Assembly (NCBI GenBank): GCA_034696485.1
Contig: JAQIWT010000381.1
Span: forward strand, 1 to 21,725
DNA: 21,725 nucleotides
Source of the DNA: Isohypsibius dastychi
Taxonomy: Eukaryota > Tardigrada > Eutardigrada > Parachela > Isohypsibiidae
Direction: 5' to 3'
The notes beneath the pieces were generated by a model, which was given only the letters and a program-made list of their open reading frames with translations, searched no databases and was not told the DNA's origin. The stretch's first letter is position 1. Each line of letters begins with the position of its first letter. The position numbers were made by a program, and so were the translations under genes. Of this stretch, positions 10,307-20,490 are shown piece by piece.

Positions 10307-10766
10307 CAAATATTCTTATTCTCGACTGAGAAAAAACACATGAAAAAACCAGAACTGTGACGACCAACCATCAGTTTACATCAAACTTATTATTCGTTTA
10401 TTAGTTCATTATTGTGTATTTACAGAATATCCCCCCCCCCACCGTTTTAACGCTACAAACGGCTGATACTCCCTCCTTCTTCACTAATTTTTTTTATTCT
10501 TCTGTTCTTTTCTCAAAAACTAAATGTTGAAAACGCAAACAAGGGAACCAATCTTTACTTCATTATGTAAAACGTTAAATCCCTTTTAAATCCCCCACCC
10601 TCCGTTTAAGTATTTTTTGTTGGCACCGGTCTTTTTTTCGCTTGCAAAAGTTTCGTTTGGCAAGAATTGACCTTTCTTCACTCTTTTGTGACACTAAAAA
10701 GATGGCTTCATTTGTTTCCCGACAATTGAATCACCTTTCGATAATATCTCTCTTATTGGACCGTGT

Positions 10767-10829
10767 GGCCATTATTTCACTGGCCACTGGCCACGGGTTT
10801 CCAAGTGGCCATGTTATAGCCTATGCCAC
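10767..10829 (-). repeat. Internal inverted repeat, right arm (about 63 nt)
   Basis: Reverse-complement partner of 10149-10212, with only a few mismatches. It adjoins the right 15-nt terminal inverted repeat, so it is the subterminal sequence of the element's right end. Confidence 0.8.
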
Positions 10830-10844
10830 CTCAAACCGCCCCTG

Positions 10845-10852
10845 CCATCCAA
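10845..10852. repeat. 8-bp target-site duplication, right copy (CCATCCAA)
   Basis: Identical to 9748-9755 and directly abuts the right terminal inverted repeat of the hAT-like element. Confidence 0.85.
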
Positions 10853-11305
10853 TGCTATCATCTCCAGATGTGCGAACGCCTACGAAATCTTTGAGCTATC
10901 ACGGTGAATTCTCGCTTTAAAAGCAACTCACAGCCGCAATTTCCACTGAATTATAGTGATAGTTTGTGTCAAGGACACTGGAGGATGATATCAAAAGGAT
11001 TTTCACCCAAACAGCAGAATGAATTTCAATCTGTCCGGCCTGAATCTATTCTGCCAGGAAAATACAACTGGAAGTAGTGCCAATATCGGAGTCCAACTTG
11101 TATTATTTCACTGGATTCAGCAACACTAATTTAATCCCATATCAATCCGCTTTTTTTGACGACTGTTGCTCATGGTTTCATAAAGACCGCCAACATTAAG
11201 ATGTTGCCATGGGTGGGTTGAAAACAATTACGTTATTGAATCTGAATCAGATATTTTTTTTCGTACTACCCGCTTCAACTACACCATAACAAATAAGAAA
11301 ACCCG
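10853..11305. other. Upstream region of calpain
   Basis: About 450 nt between the hAT-like element and the calpain start codon. It should contain the promoter and 5' UTR. I see no clear TATA box or coding exon. Confidence 0.5.
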
Positions 11306-14300
11306 ATGGCCCAGTTGTGTTCATCCATCTGCGGCGGTGGCAAGAGTCAGGATGTTCGTCGGATTGGAAAGCAGCCCGAACGGCAGACTGACCTCAATAC
11401 ACCATCTTTGAGAGGACAGAACCAAGTACCGCCTGAAAATACCGTGCCAATTCTCCACAGACCTTTACCACCCCCTCCCATCGACATATTCAAACCACCT
11501 CGTCTCTCCGATACGCTATCCTCATCGAATAAAGTAACGGGTCCAATGTATCAGAAGCGAGCCTCTGACCCGGAGCACACCCATCGGGGAAAATACGAGG
11601 TGCTAGAACCTAAGCAATCCAAAACTCCTTGAAAATCCAATCGAAATGTTCACCACAGAGAAAATCTTTTGTTAGACTGACCCGAAAGCACGCTGGGAGA
11701 TTACAACGTTTGGAGTTCGTGGGCCTGTTAATCCAAAGATCACAGAGCTTCAGCGCATCAGAAAATCGTTTGAGGGTGCAGATGGGCTTTTTGTGGATAA
11801 AACCTTCCCATTGGAACTAGTGCGAGAGATTGTCGATTCGAGGCAGGCAAACGAAAAGGAAAGAGTGCCTTTGCTTGCAGATGAGGTTACTTGGAAACGT
11901 CCAAAAGATATTTTTAACGCTGATAGCAAATCATTGACATTTCACGCGCCTCATTCTGGCATTGTCGACACCGATCGCTTTGCCATCAGGCAAGGACCAC
12001 TCCTCTGTGAGAGCGGGGAATCGTTCTGGTTATAGTTCTTCGAATATCAACTCTTGCAGCGAACTGTTGGCTCGCCTCCGCACTGATTTCCGTGCTCAAC
12101 AAGCCTCCACTCCTCAATGCACTGCTCCTGCCTGGCCAAACGTTCGACCGTTCCCTGGGATACTGCGGAGTCTTTGGATTTCGCTTCTACAAGGACGGCG
12201 AATGGTAAGCGGGCGTCTTCGCTAGTTGGTCATCTACAAAAATTGTAGTGCAGTGAGGTACGGTACTGCAAACCGATTCCACTGAAAAGAAACTCGCATT
12301 GCGAGGTGAAAAGAGTAGAGGCAATCTGGATCAGCACTGTAAATACCAGAAGATGGTATGGGCCGATTGAACTCTGCGCGTAATACAGCTCAAATTAAGA
12401 TATAGTCCCTTGGGAGATGTATATAGTCAGGGCATTTGTCTAACGTTGGGCCGTATGGCGGGTGGGAGTTGGTGCCGGAGGCATTGATGTCGACATAAAG
12501 ATAAGGTGCCACTGAAAAAGTTTTTGATGGGCGTAACATTATCAAAGTTGGTAGGTGCATTCCTTTTTTTGGTGAATGGGTGTGTACGTACAGAAACGCA
12601 TTGTGATCCGTTAAAAGTCTTAACAGCTGTGGCTATTTCATTGATTCAGAAGCAGGACGGGAATTTTCCTTCTTGCTTTCCAAGCCAGGAGTGTACCCGC
12701 ACCCGCACCCTTGTTTTATTATCATACAGGGTAAGCCGCTCTCTACGACTTGTCGTATTCGCCTGCATGGTTTCATGACTGATACAGCACAAGCCGGTGT
12801 GTTTTCAGTAACTTCTTCTACATTTTTTCTGTGGAATTTGTGCGGACAAATATCTGAGACAAAGACTCAGATATAAGAATTCCTCGAAAAGTGGTTTGAG
12901 AACTCTTTTCTCCATGCCAACTTGCGGTTGCATACCGCCCCCCCCCCCTTTTACAGAATCGCTCTGTTGAATTTCTATGAAAACTGATTTCATTCAGTTT
13001 CATTTAGCAAAAAGTTAAGGGGACTGGTCTCTACCGGTAATGCTTGAATGTAGAGGGCTAGTCCACGAGACGCTTCATTTGTTACCCGAATGACATGTTT
13101 TTGATTGACAAAAAGGCGGATGCACTGCATGCACATGTTCGTAGGGTTCAGATTTGCGTGGACGATTTATTGCCGACCAAATCAGCTGACAATTCACTGA
13201 TTTCAATGGACCTAGCGCTAAACGGTGATTGGTGGCCTCCGTTGTTAGAGAAAGCTTACGCCAAGTATGACGCCATTGATCAAATTCGAACAAAAATTGA
13301 ATCTTTATTATCGAGTTGCTTGTTCCACAGGATGAACGATGGTTACGGTCACCTGCAGTTAGGAAGGAATGCAGTCGCAATGGAGGCATTGACTGGAGGA
13401 ATCGTCGAAGGTAACGTTGAGGTATCACAATGTCATACACCCCTACATAGATGTTTCACAGGCTACACACTGGATCAACTCCCATTTGATCTCATGTTTA
13501 AACTTTGGGAGTTTGGCAGCCTCATGGGTTGTATCGCTTCGGTTGGCATTCCTTCATGAATTGCTAACGCCGTTGAGAAAGCCACTGTGCATGTAGGTAA
13601 ATGTCAGCGATCCTAATCGAGATATGACCCGGGAGTATGAATTATCTGCGATCGGGATCGAGGTAAACCACGCCTATGCAATAACGCATGTCTGTAGGGT
13701 AAGTGACATACACATGAGTCTTGGAGTCAATTACATTCGTCTGGCTACAGCTGCCTGTTGATATCGATGATGAGGATCATGAATTAGAGTGTATACGAGT
13801 GAGGAACCCAGGCTTCCGAAACAGCCAAGAACTAGTTATTCCAAATGTTTTCGGAACTCATTATAAATCCCAGATCTGCGATCTAAGTTATGGGTAGGTG
13901 TCAAATTCAAAATCAGCTTACATTGCATGATACACTAGCCCGCGTAATAACGTCTGACTTTGTGTGAAGGTCGGATTTGTGGTCGAAGGTGAGCCAATGG
14001 CGGAAAGAGTATCTCCAGTATGATGCATTGCAGGCCTTAGACTGCGAGTTTTGGTAAGTGGTAAGTTCAACAGGAGAAATCCGAAACATTTCCTGAACTG
14101 GGGTGGTTTGGATTAAGGATGGAGTACTCGGAATTCAAAGCAACATTTAACGTAGTGGACATGTGTCATACTGGCCTACGGTCTTGGATCGCTGACCCTC
14201 GTCCGTCGACCAGGTCTAAAGGTGAGATTACTCTTCTTATCTGTCAGTGATGTCTGCTAGCGATGAAACATATTAGTTGATGATGAAGATGAGCGTTACG

Positions 14301-16335
14301 ACCAGGTTAAGAGAAAAGCAACATGGAGATCTCATGTTTTCAAAGGTCACTTCGAAGAGAATCCAGTCGCTCTTGTGATTGGTAAGTTGGAGATTTCGGT
14401 CAAGCCTTGAATTAGGGGGGATTGTTCATTTCTATGTTAACGTCTCTTAATACAGGACCGGCTAATCCGCGATTCTATTTGAATCCACAGTTCCGCTTGA
14501 GGATAGTTCATGGTGATGATCCAGATAACAAAAGCGCCACTTGTGTCATCGCTCTCTCTCTGTCTAATTTGGGTGTGGAGAGACTTCAGGTCGCGCACTG
14601 CCTCATCTCGATATTCGAGGTATTCCCACAAAAGGATTTCCATTTAACAGTTTGTCTTAGAAACGTGTCTTACATTCAAAGATTCCGAAAGACATAGCAG
14701 AGGAAGAGAGAAAAGAGACGCAAACAGTTAGAGCAAAGATTCTGGCAGCACAGGTGAATTATGATGTGCAGCTTCTTGATCAGTGGACATATGCATTTAA
14801 CTAAACTTTAGGATGGTGGGCAAATGGAACATCTCCTCGCGAAACAACGCAGTCGCCGATTCGATCAAAAATTCTTCAAAGAAAATCCACCTATTCTGGC
14901 CGCCGCTGTCAGTCACATATATGGTGTTCTGACCGAAAGAATCAACCTACCACTAGGGGAGTATGTGCTTGTTGTCGAGCCAATCATGGGTAAACTGGAA
15001 GAAGAAAGGAAATTTGTTTTGCGCGTATTCATCGCGCAGCTTCTTGACAAACCTCGGCAGACCTCCGTTGAGTGAGGATATTCTTTCGCAACGAGCGTAT
15101 TTCTGTTAACACAGCATTTGTCGACAGCGTCATCGATGAGTATTCAGCCATATTCGAAGCTTCGAGGGTGTATCTGGTATGATTCAATCATTTCGAATTT
15201 TTAAGCTGTTGAATTAGTTGGTTCTATACAGGAACAACTGCCAAAACCATCACTAGAAGGTAAGTTTGACTGACATGGACCAAAAAACGTAATCGAAAAG
15301 TACAAAATCCAGCTCGTCAGAATTGTGTGTTGAGTACTCTAATGGAGTCCTCGAGAGCTTGCAAAATTCGATATACAATTCATTTCGAATTCCCCATGTC
15401 TGTCGGTTTGGTATAACTTGATTATCACTCAAACGTGGAGCAGACTTCTACTTGATTCTCACTAGCTGCTACAGTTTTCCAGAGGCTTTTTAACACTGAC
15501 CTTCAGTGTGACCGCTATATACATATGTTCGATTATCAGTCAGTTTCTGCGAAACTGCTCGTAATTTGTTCATTACAGAACAAGTCGAAGCCGAGATGAC
15601 ATTCTTGAATTACGTTAATATTGGTGCAGATGAAATGGATTACGAAAACTTCAAAATTTATCTTCGTGACCAGCATTTTCTCTGTAAGTAACGCAGAAAA
15701 AATCCGAAACACCTCCCTTCAAACACAACAGGCAGTATGATTCTTGCTGCAGTGTGCACTGAAGAATCATCCCAAGAGCTATTCTCATACTTCGGAGAAG
15801 ATGGGAGATTCTATTTGGACATTTTCCTGGACTTCTTCGCCACAGATTTGTACTCGTGGAAGGTTGGTTGATATTCTATTCCTTGATCCATAGTTTCTCA
15901 GCTGGTGCATTCTAGTACATATTCCGCACCTATGACAAAGACAAATCAGGGTTCATCACGTTCTCCCAGCTCCGCTCAGCTTTGATCGACGCAGGTAAGC
16001 CACTTTTTTATTATTTGTTGTGTTACCTATAGCCTGCTGTCAAGTATGTGCACCTGTTACCGTCGAAATGGCTCACGCTATCGGTACTCACTACGGGGAC
16101 GTGACAAAGAATGCGCTCTCCCTTGAAGCCTTTATTCGGGCGCTCGGACGTTTAACGCTCGGGTTAAGTAAGCCGAAGCTGCTGTACACCTATACGTATA
16201 CTGAAACTCTGAATCTCACACTACATTGTAGATTACTACAACAGAGAAATCCGTGGGACGCATAGCACTGAAGTCATCCCACTGGGCCGGTTTCTTATGG
16301 AGTGGATTAACAGAACATGGGTCATGTGGTCATGA
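11306..16335 (+). CDS. Classical calpain (CysPc, C2-like domain III, penta-EF-hand)
   Basis: 21 exons, 911 aa: 11306-11599, 11676-12006, 12060-12204, 13145-13264, 13331-13410, 13462-13541, 13597-13698, 13751-13893, 13970-14053, 14118-14221, 14277-14381, 14456-14619, 14661-14753, 14812-15071, 15128-15176, 15232-15259, 15579-15683, 15732-15862, 15916-15994, 16033-16167, 16232-16335. This is a cytosolic Ca2+-activated cysteine protease making limited cuts. Residues 1-98 are a Pro-rich extension opening MAQLCSSICGGGK. The protease core has VTWKRPKDIF, RQGPLLSNCWLASA (catalytic Cys211), LLEKAYAK, FGSLMGC, VNHAYAIT (His375) and RVRNPGF (Asn403), so the triad is complete, but the Trp of the usual NPWG is missing. 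Domain III has FYLNPQFRLRI and LPLGEYVLVVEP. The penta-EF part (about 718-911) includes YDKDKSGFITFSQ, whose loop ends in Gln rather than Glu. Introns are 38-76 nt except two (940 and 319 nt). The 3' end converges on the Kelch gene. Confidence 0.92.
12205..13144 (+). other. Calpain intron 3 (940 nt)
   Basis: It splits the Trp codon of the GEW-VQICVDDLLPT segment (donor GTAAGC, acceptor TTCGTAG). No exon is missing from the protein here. The intron holds a run of 11 C at 12938-12948, a CCCGCACCCGCACCC stretch near 12698, and a small hairpin at 13021-13064. No transposase or gene is visible. Confidence 0.75.
13021..13064. repeat. Small imperfect hairpin in calpain intron 3
   Basis: GGACTGGTCTCTAC (13021-13034) can pair with GTAGAGGGCTAGTCC (13050-13064), with one bulge and a 15-nt loop. 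It lies about 80 nt before the intron acceptor. It may be a remnant of a foldback element or may shorten the effective distance to the splice site; both ideas are speculative. Confidence 0.4.
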
Positions 16336-16667
16336 TGCAAAAGCGACCGAAATTTCGTCGTGGAAGGACCAAAACCTGGTGGAGTTGGCAGGATGGAGAT
16401 AATAACGCAGGGAAATGTGGACCAGACGCACCAAAATCAATGGAACTGAAGTGACATCCGATCCGTCTTGTCCAAATGCGTTTTGTTGCAGCGCCTTTGG
16501 TGTTTGTGGAATCTGCGAGCCATTTTGTGACTGTTCTAACTTGCAAAAATTACGCTAAAATTTGAGACTTTATGTCCAGAGATTTGATGCAACCTAGATG
16601 GAGAGTTTAAATACACCATAAAGTCTTTGAATTAATGCAGCGAGAATTCATGAATCACGCCACGAAT
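16336..16667 (+). pseudogene. Broken copy of the chitinase 3' end (third hevein-like repeat plus 3' UTR)
   Basis: The sequence follows 8461 to about 8790 closely: the WWSWQD segment, AGKCGPDAPK, the CC-GFCG core, the end of the coding region and part of the 3' flank (AATGCAGCGA...). Compared with the intact gene it has a 9-nt in-frame loss upstream of the WWSWQD segment, a 1-nt deletion after GPDAPK that causes a frameshift, loss of a conserved Cys (TGC to TCC), replacement of a Gly by Cys in the GSG turn, and a 1-nt insertion near the end. It has no start codon, signal sequence or catalytic domain. It begins within a few nucleotides of the calpain stop codon and may now supply calpain's 3' UTR. 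It is a dispersed partial duplication in the same orientation as its parent. Confidence 0.88.
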
Positions 16668-16716
16668 AGGCTTTCATGTTTCACAGAAGGCAAAGGCTCC
16701 AGAACATGACATTTTT

Positions 16717-16726
16717 TTTATTTATT
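16717..16726 (-). terminator. Polyadenylation signals of the BTB-Kelch gene
   Basis: The minus strand carries overlapping AATAAATAAA about 140 nt after the BTB-Kelch stop codon. These are the first canonical signals downstream. They lie just beyond the chitinase-derived fragment, so the two converging transcription units have closely spaced 3' ends. Confidence 0.5.
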
Positions 16727-16864
16727 GATCACAAGCTAAGCGACGTTCATCGTGGGACGTAGCTTCTATATATTTTGAGGAGAAAAAAAAAATTTTACAG
16801 ACGAGCTCGCGGATTAGCCAGATTTAATTCCCGCGGCAAATGAAACATCAACATACTGCAGCCG

Positions 16865-19800
16865 TCAACTTCGGAAAAAGTCATAGATGCGCTGCCACAC
16901 TGACCTCCTGCATGGACAACGTCGATTCAGTTCAGCAACCCTCATATGCAGTTCTTCCGATTCATCAAGGCTTTTCCAAGGTGCAACAAGAGTGACGGTT
17001 TTCACTTCGTTGTGGTTCTCCCGCAGCGCTGCTGTTATTTAAAAAATGCAAAAATGGGATATGTGCCAGTGAGATTCTTACTTTTACGCATCGTCAAGGC
17101 AGTGTTCGCGTCTAAGTCACCTGAGACCCGGAAGCTTATTTCAGTGCTTGGTTCCCAGATATCTTTTGCCGTGTCATAAATGGCGACGGTAGCTTTGTCA
17201 CATATCTCACACCTGATAATGACCTCACCGTGTTCGCAACTGAAAGTGCGTGTAATCATTAGTAACAGATGAAGGCGATGAAGTGCATTACTCTAGTCTC
17301 ACGATAAATTGCCCAAGAGAATAATTTCATCAGTGAGGGAAGCCCGAGCCAGTGAACGCTTGTCTCTCTCTCAGTCTCTCTCACTAGACCGGCCTTCACT
17401 CACTGATTTTATTTTTCCCTTGGACAATTTATCGTGAGACTAAAGTACGTTAATCCAGTTCTTCAGTCAACACAGAAATGCAGAATTGGTCGGAATCGGC
17501 AGACTTTGGATCTATCTTTCTTAAAATGTTGATTCTGCTAGGAAACAAATTACCTATCTTCCTCCAGCGGTATCCTGACAGCAAGATCTCGTCTTCTGCG
17601 CCATCTTGCATCACTTTCGAGCATGACAACAAGCTTGCCCTGCCATGATGTAACGCTATGAGCGAAAAAATTTGGTTCTACTCCTGGAAAAACAGCACAG
17701 CTCATAAAATTGACCTACTTTGCTGAGGTTGAATAAGACAGTTTTGTTACTTGCGACAATAGACCATGTGTCTTTTGTTGGGTTATAAGAATGAATCACA
17801 TCGCACTGAGCACCTACAGGAATGATACGAAGTGTAAATACACATATAAGCATGACTGGCACACGTGATCTACTGAATTGTCAATATTTCTTTTATCACT
17901 TTGCGATACCTGATTTGCCTAACAAGCAGGCAATATGATAGCCACAAAAAGTCCAAAACAACTAAGAGAGTTTGCTGTTGGACGACAAGTTAGTTTTGGT
18001 AGATGTGTATTGCTGGACAATTTCGCCTCGTAGCCAGACGACCAAGGCCGTCATGTGCAAAATGTCGAGCTCAAATGTTAGAGCAGACATGTCTGCATGG
18101 GGCAAGTGGTGCTCTTTCTGCCAGGGGTCGAGGAAAAATGGAAAAATCACACTTCCGCCCAACCGTGGAAAATAAGATGACCAATCAGAAATTTGCGCAC
18201 AATTGGGTGCAAGTTTGATCATTCCATTTCCCCCTCGACACTGACCGAAAGAGCAGTTCGGATCGCCACTGCATCGGACCCGGTGGATAATCTACATACC
18301 GATAAAGTATATCAACCCGTCAGTATGTGACGCGATGTGTGCATGAGGGGCCCACTTCTGTTGATCCAAGCAGGGAGTCTGCTTTCGTGACCATTTCTTT
18401 GATCGTGGATCAAAGCAATACGTATACAGTATCCCTTTGTAATCATATGGAGAATGCTTTGGTTTGTTATTGAAGGCGTAAATGCAACCTCCATGAACAG
18501 CAACCGGTCCTTCAAAATCGAACGGAATCCGATCGTCTCTCGAGTTCCAAACACCATTGGCATGCCAGACAGTGCACATTACTACACCAATTCTGTCGGA
18601 AAAGACCCCGTTAAAAACATACACGATATCTCCCTCCACGCAGATGTCTGAAAATGACATTTCTGAGGCGAAGTTGGGTGTTGATCAATAAGCACGCATG
18701 AAGAACCTACCATATATTGAACCGAGTTTTGTTTCAAAGACGACTTCCCACACATCGGTGCCCGTCTGGTACTTGAGAACTCGCGATGATTCGCACGAAC
18801 CGCGATCGTGAACAAAAAGCTCACCAGCAGGCGATGAACAAAAGGTTGGCCACGAAATATCGCTGGGTATTGAATGAAACCATCTGACTCGGAGATCGGT
18901 AGGATTCAAGATACCCAACAAGCTGGGGTTTTCTGAAGTTCGACGAGGCCACGGTACAGGAATGCTGTTCTGGACGAGGTAGCTGCTTACGACAACTATA
19001 CCGTCAGCCAGAGCTAGATTATAAAAAATGCGTATCACTGTTAACCGGAATGGTAATCTTTGTGGTAGTGCTCACCGGGATCTCGCAAACTATATCGTGG
19101 GTGCTGTATTTCGAACGATCGACTGGTATCTTTCTGTAAAGAATAGGCCGTATTTATATATGGCTGTAAAACAGCTTGTAATGTTTTATTTCCGTCAGCC
19201 TCGTGCTCAATTGCCTTGAGGACACGGTCCTAAACAAACAAAACTTTATTTTGTGCGTCATACAATAGAAGCAAGAACCTCACTTGAATTAACGGGAACC
19301 TTATGGATTCAAGCATTTTCAGGAAGTCACAGATGCGGTTCTTCTGATCGACGTTGTACCAGTCTCTAAGAGCATACCAGCATGCTTCTTCTTTTTCAAT
19401 GTTCAGATCTTTAGAGCCAACAAAGCCTGCCATCTACAATTTTCAAAATGCAGGTGGCGGGCGGTCTCAGACATAAGCACAAAATACCTGTATTGGACTA
19501 AACTCTAAGAAGAGCTTCTCTGAGATGATTTCATCCCCACTGTCAAGCATACGTTTCCATATAGTCCCAGCAAGTCTAGCTGCGTGATTCGATGTTGCGA
19601 ATGAATGGATCATAACATAATCCAACACACTAGCATTTGCTATCAAGAAATCTTCGCATATTGTCTGAAGAGATGGTACGTCAAGATAAAGGGATAGCGA
19701 GAGTATCTCTAGCACACTGCTTCCATCCAACTCAATGGTCGAGGTACACAGGAATTGAATAATCCTGTAAGACAGTTGTGAATCATCAATGAAAAAACTA

Positions 19801-20012
19801 ATTTACCGTTCTTACCTGGTTAAAGCAGGAAATGACACGTCGTTCAACAGAAATTCTGCCTTCCCGATTTCGAGAGGTGAGCTGAATAGTTTCTTGAAGA
19901 ATTTGCTTTGTTGAGACAACAGAGTTTGCTGACAGGAGATTACTTCATCCGACCCGAGACATTTCAGCCGCACAACGGAAGACTGATCTTCGTCGTTCAT
20001 TTCTACATCCAT
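16865..20012 (-). CDS. BTB-BACK-Kelch protein, probable Cullin-3 substrate adaptor
   Basis: 10 exons, minus strand: 20012-19816, 19764-19488, 19433-19284, 19229-19076, 19037-18711, 18662-18300, 17813-17751, 17683-17554, 17239-17082, 17031-16865; 661 aa with all phases consistent. The BTB domain (about 10-115) includes LKCLGSDEVISCQQTLLSQQ, SKFFKKLFSS and LEILSLSLYLDVPSLQTICE. BACK follows (about 120-225) with IICDFLKMLESIRFPL-like sequence (here RICDFLKMLESIRFPLIQ) and ACWYALRDWY. The C-terminal half has degenerate Kelch blades: YCFDPRSKKWSRK, LIYFIGAQCDVIHSYNP, TKDTWSIVA and AIYDTAKDIWEP. The Gly-Gly doublets of classic Kelch repeats are mostly absent. BTB-BACK-Kelch proteins usually bind Cullin-3 and choose substrates for ubiquitination; that role is inferred from architecture. 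Intron 4 is only 38 nt; intron 6 is 486 nt; intron 8 (314 nt) contains a foldback element. The start is the ATG at 20012. The end of exon 8 has an alternative reading (see findings). Confidence 0.9.
17289..17447. mobile_element. 159-bp foldback (MITE-like) element in BTB-Kelch intron 8
   Basis: The arms 17289 to about 17343 and 17447 to about 17393 are complementary. Each starts TACTYTAGTCTCACGATAAA and continues for about 50 nt with scattered mismatches around a CTCTCT-rich loop. The termini start with TA, again fitting a TA-targeting Tc1/mariner-type MITE, but the terminal motif differs from the CTCCGT type at 9315 and 20491. It lies entirely within the 314-nt intron 17553-17240 and accounts for about half of its length. 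Confidence 0.72.
17814..18299 (-). other. BTB-Kelch intron 6 (486 nt)
   Basis: GTATGT donor at 18299 and CCTGTAG acceptor at 17814 split a Gly codon in the FIGAQ segment. The 86-codon open stretch 18222-17962 has no Kelch features and no flanking splice sites in a useful phase. I see no repeat here. Confidence 0.65.
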
Positions 20013-20490
20013 CACTCACCAAGCGGAAAGTTCACAGCTGTAGCAGCCTTTTGAAACTTCTTAGGTGTCCAACAATTCAACAAGAATAAACAATATCTTT
20101 GAGCACCCAACCAAATGTTGTATTTGGACCATGCGGCGTATTTCGATATGTACTGATCTGTAGCTGATTCAAGTCAAGTAATCATGCATCGAACTGATGC
20201 AGGGCATCCCGAACAGAATTTGACTCACCCGAAAATCAATACTGCGTCCGACTAGACTATATAGGTCAGCACGTGTCTGACCATTATTGCAAGCCGGTTA
20301 ATTATCGATTGGGCAGGACGTCCAGGACTCCGGCACATCATCGGCTGAAATTGGCCAATCGACCATCATGAGAGCAATACGTGCCAATTCTCAAGCCACT
20401 CTTTCAATTCTTTCATCCAAGCAGCTTTTAAACAGCCGGGTTTTGAAACACCTCAACCAAGTAAACTGATGAATATTATCACTGGATGGT
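20013..20490. other. Upstream region of the BTB-Kelch gene
   Basis: About 480 nt without coding signs. TATATA at 20258-20263, about 245 nt before the start codon on the minus strand, is a possible TATA box, but the distance is long and the support weak. Confidence 0.4.

Larger units (their letters stand above)
9756..10844. mobile_element. 1,089-bp non-autonomous hAT-like DNA transposon
   Basis: The element is bounded by 15-nt terminal inverted repeats, TAGGGGCGGCTTGAG at 9756-9770 and (reverse complement) CAGGGGCGGTTTGAG at 10844-10830, matching at 13 of 15 positions. It is flanked by a perfect 8-bp direct repeat CCATCCAA (9748-9755 and 10845-10852). Eight-bp duplications with CAGGGGCGG-type ends are characteristic of the hAT superfamily. 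The inside is non-coding: G/C-rich subterminal DNA, poly-C runs, a GGGTAAGTAA microsatellite, and a 63-nt sequence present twice in inverted orientation (10149-10212 and 10829-10767). No transposase remnant is visible, so movement would have relied on an enzyme encoded elsewhere. It lies in the spacer upstream of calpain and might carry regulatory sequence. Confidence 0.85.

Noticed and set aside
12673-12876. CAGGAGTGTACCCGCACCC sequence as a second hAT terminus
   Set aside because: The start resembles a hAT end, but I found no matching inverted end or 8-bp duplication within the intron.
17962-18222. 86-codon minus-strand ORF in BTB-Kelch intron 6 as an exon
   Set aside because: No Kelch signature and no splice sites that would keep phase; the neighbouring exons already join correctly.
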